Positions 37,688 through 50,705 of a stretch of DNA of 64,000 nucleotides are shown here, piece by piece. Within the stretch, counting starts at the first letter, position 1. Each line of letters begins with the position of its first letter. Below the pieces are notes generated by a model. The model saw only the letters and a list, made by a program, of their open reading frames with translations. It was not told where the DNA came from and did not search any database. Source of the stretch: Pyrenopolyporus hunteri (taxonomy: Eukaryota; Ascomycota; Sordariomycetes; Xylariales; Hypoxylaceae); the NCBI GenBank assembly GCA_902806595.1, contig CADCXC010000044.1, forward strand, positions 806,001-870,000, in the 5' to 3' direction. Position numbers and translations under genes: made by a program.

Positions 37688-40600
37688 TTTACTTTATTTT
37701 TTTTTCGTAATTAATTAATTACAAATTATTAATTAAATTTTTCGTTTTATTTATTTTTTTAATTTTAAGTTAATTTAATTTTCTTTTATTAAATTTCGTA
37801 TAATTTTATTAAAGGACGTTTTTATTATTACGTTTATAAAATTATATAATTTATATATTTATCGAATGTTATTAATTTCCCAATTTTTATAAAATTATTT
37901 TAACGTTATTAAATTAATTATTAACTTTTTTTTATTAATGTTTTTCATTTATATTAAATATTAATATAATAATAAAAAGTCGATATATAATATAAAAAAA
38001 GTTTTAGGGAGTAAAAAGCGTTTTAAAATAATATTAATTATATAATAAATAATATAATTAATATCGAAATTTTAAACTATTTTATAAATTTTATTAATAA
38101 ATATATTATAAGTAATTTACTTATATTTAATAAATAATTAATAAATAATGTTATTAATAATTCGTATTTTATTATTTTAATCGATGGGATTTTTATTATT
38201 TAAAATAATAATATATCCGATTTATAAATTTAAATTTTTATTATTTACGAAAAATTTATTAATAAAAATATAAAAACGTAAATTTTAAAGATTTAATTTA
38301 ATATAACGAAATTTACGTATTTAATTATTTATTTATTATTTAATTTTAACGTTAAAAATTTTAACTTTTTTAAATTTAAATTTAAAATATTAAATCGTTA
38401 TAAAATAATCGAAAATTACTTCGAATTAATATATAAAAACAATGTATATATTTCGAATTCGTTATTTTATAAATTTTTTAATTATATCGAAAATTTTAAC
38501 GTTTAATAATTTAAACTTTTTAATTTAATTTTTTTAAATAATCGTTACTTTAAAATTTTTATCGTAAATTATAATACGTAAATTATTAAAATCTTTAATT
38601 TTAAAATTTATAATTTTTTAAGGGCGCGTTTTAATTTTAATTTTATTAAAAATTTTATTTTTAATAATTAAAAAGTTTATAATATTAACGTTAAAAATAT
38701 CATTCATTTAAAAATTAATAAATTCAAACAAATTCAAATTTATTATAAATAAATAAAGGTCGAAGGTTAATAATTTTATTTATAATTTTTATTAATAATA
38801 ACGCAAATAAATTTTAAATTAATAAATATTTAATTTTATAAAATTATATAAAAATTTAATTATTTATAATAATATTTTTTTAAAGTATTTATTTTTAAAT
38901 TCGATTAATACATGTATAAAAATAATTTTTTATATCGATATTTTAAATTAAATATAAATTATTATAATATTTCGAATTATAATTTTTATTTTTTTACGAT
39001 ATAATATAAACGTTAAAGTTAATATAATACGTTAATTAATTTTTTAAATAATCGATATATACGTTATAATATATTTTTTATTAAAATTATTATAACTTTA
39101 AATTATTAAACGAAATTTTTCATATAACGCGACGATATTTTTATCTTTAATTTTACGGATTATTCGTAATTTAAAAATTATAACGTTTCGATGTATAATT
39201 ATATCGTAAATTTTTAAACGTAAAATGTTTTTTTCGAATAAAGCGTTAAATTTTTTTATATTTAATATTTCGTAAAGTTTTTTTTATGTAATAATTTTTT
39301 TATTCGTTTATAATTTAATAACGAAAATAAAATTTTTTTATTTTTTATTAATAATGTATAATTTAACGGTATAAAAAAAATTATTAATATATATAAGGTT
39401 TTTTTTCGAGATGATTTAATAATTATCGAGGTTAAAAATTAACGTCGATAATTTAATTTTAAGTTTTTTAAATGGTATAAGATTTTTTTTAAATTAAATG
39501 TATAATTTAATATAAGAGTTTTTAAACGTAAATATTTTATTTAAAACGTTAAAAACGACGGTAATATTTTTATTCGATATTATAATAATTTTATAAAAGT
39601 TTTTTTATTTTTTTTTTTTTTTATAAACGAATATTTTACTATCGATAGAAAATAATATAAAAAAAGTTTTTTATATGTTAAAATTATTACGTATATTTAA
39701 AGTATTTTTTATAAAACGTTATATTTTAATTTTTTTAATTTCCGTTATTATTTTTTAAACGGTTTATATTTTTTAAATTTATACGAAAATAAGGGGTAAA
39801 TTTATATTAATTTTAAAATAAATATCGAATATAAAAAATATAAGTATTAAATTATTAAAATTAATTATATTATTAATTATTTTAATAATTATTTATAACC
39901 GAATTATACGTAATTTTAAACTTTAAAATTTATTAGTAATAATTTTATATATTTTACGAATAAAGCCGTAATATTTTTCGATTTTATTAATAAATTAATA
40001 TATTTTAACGGGTATTTAATAATAAGTAATTTTAATAATATAAATTTTATTTCGAAATTCGACATTATCGAAATTCATATCGATATTATATATAATAATA
40101 TTCAAAAGTTCGAAGTAAATATTAATTTAATATTATTTTAATATATTTTAAATTTTTTTAATAAAAATAATTTTTATAAAATAAATAATTTAAAATTTTA
40201 TAATAATATCGATTATATATAAAATTAAACGTTTATTTAAATATATAATGTTAATAATAATTTTATAATTAAAATTTATATTAAAGTTTTTTAAATTAAA
40301 TTTAAATTTTTAAAAGGTTTTATTTTTAATTTAATAATAATAATAAAATTTATTAATTTTTTTAATATTTTTAATATTAACGTTATAATTTATTTTATTT
40401 AAAAAAATATATAATTTAATTAAAAAAAGGTAATTAAATCGAGTATAAATATAATATAATTCAAATTTTATAAAAAAAATTATATTATCGAAGTAAAATT
40501 ATAAATGTTTTTATTTACAAACAATAATAACGATAATATTATTTTTCTCAATTAATTAATTTATAACATTATTTAAATAAACGTTTAATCGATTTATATT

Positions 40601-43410
40601 TTTTAAATATATAAAAAACGAAGTATTTAAATTTATAATATAAAAATCGATTAATTTAAATGAAATATTAATTATAATTATTTTTAATAATTCGATTAAA
40701 AGTTTATTTTCAAATTTAATATTAATTTTATCGATTCGATTATTATTTATTTTAAAATTTCGATCGAAAAAATTTTTTATAAAAACTTAACATTAATTTT
40801 TTTTTATAATAAATATTTTAATTACGTTAATATCGAAAATAATATTTTAAAAAATATTTTTAATATATCGGTTTAAAATAAACATAATATTATTTTTTAA
40901 TTTATCGATAAAAAAGTAATAAATAACAATTTAATATTAATATATTTAATTTATTAAATATGTCGTAATTAATTAATATTAAAAATCGATTTTTTTCGTT
41001 TCGAAAACAACAATATTATAATTATTATCTTTTAATTTTAAGTTTTTTTATTTAATACTTTTATAATTTATTAAAAACGTAGTATATTTATTTTTATTTT
41101 TAATTTTTTAAATTTACTATCGTTTTTTAATTTTTTTTTATTTATTTTTAAAATATTTAATAAATTAATATCTTTTTTTTTTATATATTTAATAACGATA
41201 TTTTTAAATTTAAATTATTTTTTTTAATTAATATCGATTATTTTTATTATTATAGTAATATTTTCGTTTAATATAAAATTAATTAAAGTTTTTATCGTTA
41301 TCGTTTTTAATTAAAAATTAATAAATTTTTTTAATATTTTTAAAAATATCGATTAATATACGAAGTTTATTAATTAATTTTTTAAATTAATGTAATAAAG
41401 TAAATAAAGTATATTATAATTAAAATACGTTATAAATAATACGTTACGTAATTATAATAAATTATTATTTACTTTTAAAATTTTTTTTAAAAGTACGTTA
41501 ATATAATATTAATTTATTTAATATTATTTATAATATTTTAAAGTCGAATTTATTTTTTTTTTTATTTTAATATTAAAAAAAATAATTAAAGTTTAATTAT
41601 AATAATATTAAATTTTATTTTATTTCGTATTAAAATATTATTTTATAATAAAATATATATTTATAAAATATTAATAATAAAATATATTATATAAAAAATA
41701 AATAATTATTCGTTTAATAAAAATAATAAAAAATATAATATAAAATTAAATTTAATAAATTTTAATTATATAATATATATTTAAAAAAAAATAAAATTTA
41801 TTTTTTAAAACGTTATAAAGTTTTTCGATATAATTATTTTTATTATTTTAAATTTTTTAAAATAATCGACGATAATAAAAAAATATATTTTATTAAAAAT
41901 TTAAATAAAAAAGACGTCGTAATAAATGTCGCTTTATTAATTTTCGACGAATATAAATATAAAAATCGATTTAATTAATAAAAATTATAAAATTATTTAA
42001 AAAAAAAATTATAATTTTCGATATAATAATTTTTTCTTTTTAATGCGACGTTTAATAAAATTATCGATATTATATATAAATTATTTAATAATAATTCGAA
42101 AAATTTATAAATATTTTTCGATAACGAGGGTTAAAATTATTTTTTTTATATAAAATTAAAAATATATTATTAATTATACTTTTATAATTTAATGTAAATT
42201 AAAATAATAAAATATTAATTAATTATAATAATTTAAAAAAACGCGATTATTTTTAATTAAATAAATACGAAGGTAGGGAAAATAAATATATTAAACATTT
42301 AAAATTTAAATTAAATGTAAAAATTACTTTAAAAAACTTAAAACGGTAAAAAAAAAATTTATTATTAAAGTTTAAACGGAGGTTAAAATGTAAGCTATGC
42401 CGCGGGGGTTAATTTAATGGCGGGAGCGGTAACGTGTTAAACATCGATAATAAATTATTAGGTGTAAAAGAAAATAAAAATAATTATTAAATAAATAATT
42501 CGTAACGTTAATAATATAATATCGAGGGTAATTCGACCGGGGTTATTAACATTTATAAGTTTAATCTTTTTTAGTTTTTTACTTATATTAACGTTATAAA
42601 ATAAAAAATTATTAACCGTTTTTATATCGTAACGTAAATATAATTCGACGTAAATATCGAAAAATAAACCGTACTTTTATCGATATAATACATCGACATT
42701 TTTTATATTAAAACGTTAAACTATTTACGTTTAATACGTTTTAATTTATTATAATTTTATTTAAAAAATTTATATATCGATATAAAATTAATTAAAACTT
42801 TCGTTATATTAATATTACTTTTACCTATATAAATATTTTTTTATATAAATGTATATTTTAATGTAATTTTAAATTAACGTAATATAATCGTAAAATTTCT
42901 TACTATAAAACTTTTAAATTATTTTTAATATTTTTTTAAAATATTTTTCGTTATATAAATATATAATTTACTTTTATTTATAACGATTAAATTTTTTAAA
43001 AAAAATAATATTTATATTACTTTTTATTTTTCGATAATAATTTAAAAGTTAATTTTTTTTTATTTTAAAACTTTATAATTAAATTATTAATCGAAAAACG
43101 TACAATTATTAAAAATATATTTTATTAATTTAACGAATTTCTCTTTAATATTTCGTTTAATCGAATCGAATTTTTTAATATAAACTTATATTTAAATTAA
43201 ATTTTTAACTTTTTACGATATAATAAATATAAAAAGTTTAAAAAAATTAAAAGTAATAAAACGATATTTTATTATAAATAAAATAATATTATATAAAAAA
43301 AAAATATTAATATTACGTATATTATTATAATAAAAATCTTTTATATTATTATAATAATAATTTTTTTAACTTTATTAATTTATATTATTAATTTTAATAA
43401 TATTAATTAA

Positions 43411-43625
43411 TATTAATAAATATATACATAAATAAAATAAAAAAATAATAATAAAAATAATCGTAATAAAATAAAATAAATATTATATAAATTATTTAAA
43501 AAAAAAAATATTTAATAAAAAAATCGTAAAAAAAATCTCCTTTATATAAATAAAAATACATAAATACTTCCTTTTTTTAAAGTACGTACCATAAAATAAT
43601 ACATATATAAATCAATTAACCATTA
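43411..43625. repeat. right LTR of inner retrotransposon
   Basis: Slightly less mutated than the left copy: keeps cttcctttttttaaagtacg, where the left copy has atttttttcttttaaaatat. Ends atcaattaaccatta. Confidence 0.75.
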
Positions 43626-46169
43626 ATTTTAAACTTTAAAATAAAATAAATAAACGTTATTATAATTTTTTTATATAAAAATATAAATAAAAATATTTAC
43701 GTTAAATAATTTTTTAAATTCGAAAATAATATAAATAAATATTATAAATTTAATAAAATATTATATAATTTAAAATAAATTTTTTAAATATAATATTAAA
43801 CGTTTATTATATATTTAAATATTTTAAAATTTATAATATTCGATTTAAATATTAATGTATTCGTAAAAAATTATATATATATTATTATTTACGTTAATAA
43901 TTTATTAATAATTAATTTTTTTAAAAAAAAATAATTAAAATTAAAATTAAATTTATTAAAAAATTTAAAATAATCGATTTAAAATTTTATTTATATTATT
44001 TAAAAATATTTATTAAACGAAATAAAATTAATAAAAAAATTATTTTAAATTAAAAAATTTATTTAAAAAAAATTATTAAAAATTTAAAATAATAAAAATC
44101 GAATTTTAATAATATATTTATAAATATTATAAAAATCATTAAATCATTTAATAATTTCAAAATATTAATATAAAATATTAAATAATATATTAAAATAATT
44201 AATTATTTAATATATATTATAATAAATATTAAATCAAATATTATATACGTTATATTATATTTAAATCGATATATAAAAAATTTTATTTTAATATATATAA
44301 AAATTATTAAATAAATATTAAAATATTTAAAAAAAATTTTAAATTATAAATTTATTTACAAAAATAAATTTAAAAATTTTATAAAATAAATTAATATCAA
44401 TTATATTAAATATATATAAATTCAAAAGTTAATTTTAAAATATATTTTTAATATTAAAAACGATATTATAAATTAATTTTTAAAACGATAATTTATAATA
44501 TTTACATTAATATATAAATTCGAATTTAAAAATATAATTAACGTTATAAAAAAAATTATTTAATTACGAAAATTATTAAAAAAATTAAATATTTCGAAAA
44601 AATTTTTAATTACTATTATAATATAAAATAATAATTAAAAAATATTAATATTAATAAAAAATTTATAATTTTATATCCGAATAAAATATATCGAAATCGA
44701 CGTTTTTTTCGCCCGTAAAAAACAAATTAACAAAAATATTAAATTTAAATATATTTTTATCGAAAAATAAATAATTAATAAACTTATTAAATTACTTTTT
44801 AAAAATGTATTTACTTATTTTAAAATAACTTTAAGTTTTCACTTATAAAATAAATAAAAAAAATTATAAAAAAAATTATTTTTATAATCGAAAAAATATT
44901 TATAAAATATTTATAAAATATTTATAAAATAATTATAAAATATTTATAAAATATTTATAAAATATTTATAAAACGTTTTATAAAATTTATAAATTATTTA
45001 TAAAATATTTAAATATTTTTTATTAATATAAATAATTTAAAATATTAAACGATTTATATACTTATTTATTATATTATTAATAAAATTTTTATAAATTATC
45101 ACTTATTAACTACGACTTAACATTTATTAAACCACTTTTATAATTAATATATTAAAATTTTTTAAATTTTAAATTATAAAAATATATTATTTTCGAAATT
45201 TTTAATTATTATTTTTATTTAATTATTATAAAATATATATTAAATATTTTATAACAAAATATATATAATAAATACCTTTTATAAAAAAAATAATTAATTA
45301 TAAAATTAATTCGAATATTATAATAAAAGGTTTTTTAACCTTTTAAAATTTTAATTTAATTTCCAATTAAAAAAATTTTTTTATTTTTAATTATTTAATT
45401 ATTAAAATATAATTATTTATATTATTTATTTTATTTTACGAATTATTATTTAACCTTAAAATTTAAAAAATCGAAATAACAACTTTTTTAACATAATTTT
45501 AAAAATTTATAATTATTAATAATAATTTTTATATATATTTATAAATTATATTTTTTTATAATAATTAAAATTAAATTAATTAAATCGAATATATATTAAA
45601 CCCTTTAATAAAAAATTTATTTAATAATTTTAATAATTTAAATTCAAAATATTAAAAAAATACATTAATCGAATTATTTAATATATTAAATAAACGATTA
45701 ATAAAAAACGAATAAAAAAATAAAAAATAATATATTTTTATAATTATTATTATTTAAAATATAAACTTTAAAAAACAAAAAAAATAAATATTAATTTAAA
45801 ATTATAACTTTATAAAAAATACCTTTAATAAAAAAAAATAAAAAAAAATTTTATAAAATAAATAACGTATTTTTATAAAATATTTACATATTAAACAATA
45901 TATAAAAAACGTCGAAATTTAATATAATATAAACAACTTTTATAACAAATAAAATTAATATTTAATATTATTTTTATAAAAAATTTAAAAATAAATTATA
46001 TTAAAAAATATAAAATATTAAAATATAAACAATTTACGGTTTTAAAATTACATTAAATTAAAACCTTAAAAATATAAAACTATTTAAAAAAAATTAAAAA
46101 ATTTAAAAATTATCACAAAAAAATATTACGAAATGTTAAAATTAACCATAAATATAATTCGAATAAAAA

Positions 46170-46325
46170 TGTTAAAATATAAAGTGTTAAAATATAAAAT
46201 GGTTAAGTAATTACGCCTTATATCTATGGCATATATATAATATCTACATCTTATCTAATTTCTAACTAGTATTTACTATCTAATATAACGAAATACACAC
46301 TCATAACCTGCGTCTATTTTCAACA
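46170..46325. repeat. right LTR of outer retrotransposon
   Basis: Starts TGTTAAAATATAAAG (mutated relative to the left copy's TGTTGG...AAGG) but from about base 33 onward keeps the presumed original sequence, ending GTCTATTTTCAACA. Same 156-bp length as the left copy. Confidence 0.85.
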
Positions 46326-46667
46326 CGGAGTTCCCACCTCGACTCGACGTACCCTAACTCCATGAACCACAATACCTAATCCTAATGTCATCGAGAAGCG
46401 AAGGCGCGGTTTAAATCTTTAAGCGTTTCGTAGCACTTCCGCGAAATATTCATCTCTTCCTTTTGCAACGTTTAATCATGCTACCCTCTAGTCGTTTGAA
46501 AACGCTAGCTGCTAGCTCCGGATCAAGATCCGTTGGCGACTGGTCTCGACCTCGGACATCTCCGCTCAGCGCTAAGAGAGACGCCACGAGAAAATAAAGA
46601 TTGACGAGCCTGTAAACTGGGAGGGAGTTGGGAAGCATTCAAAGATCGTTTTTAATTCTCTGCAAAC
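46326..46667 (+). promoter_or_regulatory. short upstream region between LTR and histidine kinase gene
   Basis: 342 bp of normal composition between the outer LTR and the kinase ATG. It must hold the core promoter and 5' leader unless these extend into the LTR. No TATA motif stands out. An antisense frame (46450-46877) crosses it and is not supported as a gene. Confidence 0.4.
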
Positions 46668-49600
46668 ATGTCCCCGGCAGGCGTTGCAGCGGGCGTCGCG
46701 GCGAGGCGTGCCTCGAGCGTCAGCACGACCGAGCTGGCTAGGCAACGCGATCTGCATAAATATTACCAGCCATGGCTCGATTCCAAGAAGCTGAAATCCG
46801 TACCGGCCAATACTGGCCCAGATGAGAGCCGAGAAGCGCGCTGTTCCCATGACACTACTCTCACCGCGCTTGCCCAACTGGCCGCATTGAGGCTGAACGT
46901 CAAGCGCGGCATGGTTTCCCTAATAGATTCTAATACCCAGATCATCCTCGCCGAGGCTACCCAGACCTTATCCCTCGTTGACGAGCGGCGGCATGCCCCT
47001 GGTGACCATATATGGCTTGGTCATGTCTCGCTTCCACGACAGGATTGCATGGACGAGCATACTTTCGGATCTACAACTACGTACAGGGACGCCGAAGGCC
47101 GCGAGGTTGGCATATCTAGCTTCGTCGTGAACGATACCCTCGAGGACGATCGCTTCAAGCACCGGCCCTACGTCACGTCCAGGACTGGCGTCAGATTCTA
47201 CGCTGGTGTACCCATAGTCACAAAGCAGGGCCACGCAATCGGTGTTTATGCCGTCTCAGATACTCGACCGCGACCTCAAGGTCTCACCCTTGACGAGGCG
47301 CAGTTCATGGAAGATGTTGCCCAGATTGTTGCAGATCATCTCGAGAGGGTCAGTAAGTAGTCCCCGGATATCACAGCGTCATTTACTTTAGCTATCCTAG
47401 TAGTGTATATTGTAATTTTCTTATTGTGCATCCATCGGCAACCTTAGATTTCAAATTCCTTATTATTAGTCGTCAAGTGGCTTTGCATAGATTTTGCTAA
47501 CAATATTTCCCAGTGGACACTGTGGGGCGCGTGTCTGAGAGAGACTTCATGAGAGGAATATCGTATTTCCTCGAAGATCTATCCGAATACAAGTTCCAAT
47601 TAAGTAATCCCGATCGTTCTATGGAGGCTTCTAGCACCGGACTACGGGACATGCAAGCGACCGACCCTCAGATCGATCCACCACGAGGACGTCCTAGCAA
47701 ATCTGGTTCAGGAAACCCACCAGCGTCTGCTTCCGTTTCTCCCCCTAGAGACAGCTCTGTGCGTAGCCGAGCGGAGACAAATCAGGTGCCCCGGTTCTCT
47801 AGGGACAGCGATTCTCAGGGCAAAGAATCCTCTGATTCTCCGAGGGACGGCACCCGAAGGATTTTTACACAAGCTTCACAACTGCTTTGCCAACAGGCTA
47901 GAGCTACCGGCTGTGTATTTACTGACGCAGCATCGGGGCTATTCTCTAACCAATCTGATGGAGTCATGTCGCCTCCTAGCAGCGTCGATCCCATCGCACC
48001 TTTAGACGTTAATTTCGAATCGACAGAAGATGAAGAAACGGATACCGATAAGGCCACAAAAGACAACCCGCCGTTAACAGGCTACGGAACCAATTCACCG
48101 CAGGCGGTTTTCGGCGATCGGCCGGATGAAATGGCGGATATCCTTAGCGGTGACAACGATGACTTCCCAGAGGGTCTGATCAAGCGTAAAAACTTGAAGA
48201 AATTTATTTTACGGTATCCCTTTGGGAAATGTTTTTATTTGAATAAGGGGCGTGCCGTATCCGATCATAGCTTGATGCAGGACGAAGTGGTTGCTGGGGG
48301 CGGCTCTAACCATTCCGCTCTCAATACGTCTACCCGAGATATCGAGGATCGGCCTCACACGTTACTCCCGCGGGAACTTCTCAACTGCATGCCGGATGCC
48401 AAATGGCTCATATTCCTACCTCTCTTCAACTACGCGCAAGGGCAATGGTTCGCAGCAGGTTTTATTTGGGGGGATGACTTCAAAATGGGCGATCCTGACG
48501 ATGCCCTGCCCTACTTTAAGACCTTCGGATCTTGCATGATGAGCGAAGTTGTGAGCATGGAGGTTCTAAACACGAATATTGCAAAGTCAACGTTTATCGC
48601 CTCTATTTCCCACGACCTGCGATCCCCGCTACATGGAATGCTGGGGAGTTTAGAGTTTCTAGAAGATACTATGACCTCAGCTTACCAGATGAGTTTGATC
48701 GGCGCAATAGAGACTTGCGGCAAGACATTATTGGATACTATCGACCATCTCTTAGACTACGCAAAGATCAATAACCTGAACCGGGCGAGCACGCACCTAG
48801 GGTCTCCGAAGGACGGAAGGACGTGGAAAAACCCACACAGCATTGCAGAGTCGTCATCTACCACTTTCGACTTTGCAGTCTTATTAGAGGAAGTTGTCGA
48901 GGCGGTCTTTGCTGGGCAGACATTTCGTAAACTCAATCTCCGACACCACGACCCCGTAGATGAGGCGGCAGCGGAAATCAAGTCAATTAGTATTGATGAG
49001 TCGTCTACGGCCGAGGAGCAAATTCACTCCGGCAGCGAGAAATTCTCTGGGAAAGTCTTCATAATACTCCATATTCAAAGGTTGGCGTCATGGTGCCTGC
49101 AAGGACAAACGGGAGGCCTTCGGCGAATCGTCGCTAATGTCGTAGGCAACGCAATCAAGTCAGTTCCCATCCACTCAGAATTTGCTATTCGACGAATGTC
49201 TCAAAGTTAACAAGTTCTTTAGGTACTGTAGGACGGGATGTATTGACGTCTCGCTAGATGCGAACCAAATAACACCATCCAACGTTGAAGTTGAACTTTC
49301 CGTGAAGGACACTGGCATTGGCATGTCAAAAAGCTTCCTTACAAATCACTTATTTAGACCTTTCTCACAGGAAGACTCTTTTACTCCAGGTACGGGGCTT
49401 GGACTATCTATCACGTCCCAGATTGTGAAGAATATGGAGGGCAAGATCAAAATCGACAGCGAGAAAGGCGTGGGAACGCACGTTAGTATTACCATCCCCA
49501 TGAAAACGGCCCCTCGGGGATCATTTGACTGTATCCAAGAGGACGTAATACGCGATACTGTGAAGGCTACAGCTGGGAGGAAAGTGTGTATTTTGGATCC

Positions 49601-50705
49601 TCTTCTCGGTACACATGAAGGCACCGGTGGAGACCTTTCAAAACTCGAGGCGTCCGTCGCTACCTTCTGCAAAGAGTGGTTCAACATGACTGTCATCGAA
49701 AGCGAGACGGTCGAGACGGACCCGGACACGGCCATCTATATATACGCCGAGCCGCCACCGATAGAGCACCTTGTAAAGCAGCACCTCGACCGAAAGGAGA
49801 TGGGAAACTCAGGCAAAGAAGCAGCATTGCTCATTATATGCACGAATGCCTTCGAGGCCGCCGCCCTGCGGGCTGCTGGCATAAAGGATCTAATCTCGCT
49901 CGGTAGGATCGTCGAAGTCATCAGCCAACCCGTGGGAGTGCGGAAACTAGGAAAAGTGCTTCTTCAATGTCTTCAGCGTGTCGAAGCGAGTGGGCAAAAT
50001 ACAAATCGGCTATCGCGATCAAGAGCGCCTTCGCCGTCTCAGGAAAGTAATCAGGTATATTCCGCGGAGACTGGGTGGAATGCTTCGTCGGTGATCTACG
50101 ACCCAATAGAAGGCCGATATAGACCTTCGCTTGAAGCATTGAAGTGGAAGTCCGACCAACAGCACCCAAAGCTAGCGACAGGCAAGCCAACGAAAAACCA
50201 GCTCCTTCCTATACCAAGCTTCGGCGGCCACTCTAGCGTCCAATCTAGCGCCTCGACCGCGCAACACGGCCGCTCTCGGTCAGGGGACCACTCTAAACGA
50301 TTACCCCGCGTACTCTTGGTGGACGACAACGCGATTAACCTCAAACTTCTCGTCACCTTCATGAAGAAGATCAAGCTACCATATGCCGAGGCTATGAATG
50401 GGCTCGAGGCTGTCACGAAGTTCAAAGAAGCGAGCCAACCCTTCGACTTCGTGCTGATGGACTTGCAGATGCCCGTAATGGACGGGCTAGAAGCGACACG
50501 GCAGATCCGCAAATTTGAGAAAGAGAGGGGGGAGCCTGACGCGGAACTATCCACTATCATCGCTATTACAGGCGTTGGCAATGAGGCTACGCGCCAAGAG
50601 GCCATGGAGGCCGGTATGTCGCAATTTTTAACCAAACCCGTCAAGTTCAAGGCCTTGCAGCAGCTCCTCCTGGACCAGTCCTCACGCGGAAGGCGAGGTG
50701 TATGA
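46668..50705 (+). CDS. hybrid histidine kinase (GAF-HisKA-HATPase-REC)
   Basis: Exons 46668-47352, 47514-49158, 49223-50705 (introns 161 and 64 bp) give 1,270 aa. Residues about 60-228 form a GAF-type sensor domain (MVSLIDSNTQIILAEATQTL; AGVPIVTKQGHAIGVYAV). A long Ser/Pro-rich linker follows. The H box FIASISHDLRSPLHGMLG has the phospho-acceptor His at about 595. The ATPase domain shows the N box (GNAIKY, formed across intron 2) and G boxes DTGIGM and GTGLGL. A C-terminal receiver (RVLLVDDNAINLKLL) has the phospho-acceptor Asp at about 1190 (VLMDLQMP) and the conserved Lys (FLTKPVK). All key residues are intact. Such proteins relay phosphate through an HPt protein (Ypd1) to Skn7/Ssk1-type regulators. 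No membrane segment is seen, so it is probably cytosolic. The sensed signal is unknown. Confidence 0.93.

Larger units (their letters stand above)
37474..43625. mobile_element. inner (nested) LTR retrotransposon, RIP-mutated
   Basis: Two direct repeats of 214 and 215 bp (37474-37687 and 43411-43625) align over their full length with transitions and one A-run indel. They are flanked by the same 5-mer, atttt (37469-37473 and 43626-43630). Ends are TATTAAT...CCATTA, as expected if TG...CA ends were converted to TA...TA. The 6.15 kb total is normal for an autonomous LTR element. The interior has no surviving ORF. It lies inside the outer element and so inserted later. Confidence 0.75.
33073..46325. 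mobile_element. outer LTR retrotransposon, RIP-mutated, carrying a nested element
   Basis: Bounded by 156-bp direct repeats at 33073-33228 and 46170-46325 that align end to end without gaps. The ends form TGTTG...CAACA. It is flanked by 5-bp duplications, cgaag (33068-33072) and cggag (46326-46330), differing by one G-to-A. The interior is over 13 kb of almost pure A/T with no usable ORF. Subtracting the inner element (37474-43625 plus one 5-bp duplication) leaves about 7.1 kb. LTR form and target-site size fit Ty1/copia or Ty3/gypsy; proteins are too mutated to choose. Orientation is not resolved. Confidence 0.85.

Noticed and set aside
44880..44990. Tandem tttataaaata units as a CRISPR-like or functional array
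   Set aside because: Simple AT-rich microsatellite in RIP-mutated DNA; no unique spacers, and CRISPR is not expected in a fungal nucleus.
33073..46325. AT-rich block as mitochondrial insertion or centromere core
   Set aside because: Matching LTR pairs with target duplications explain both the boundaries and the length; no mitochondrial gene or tRNA pattern is visible.
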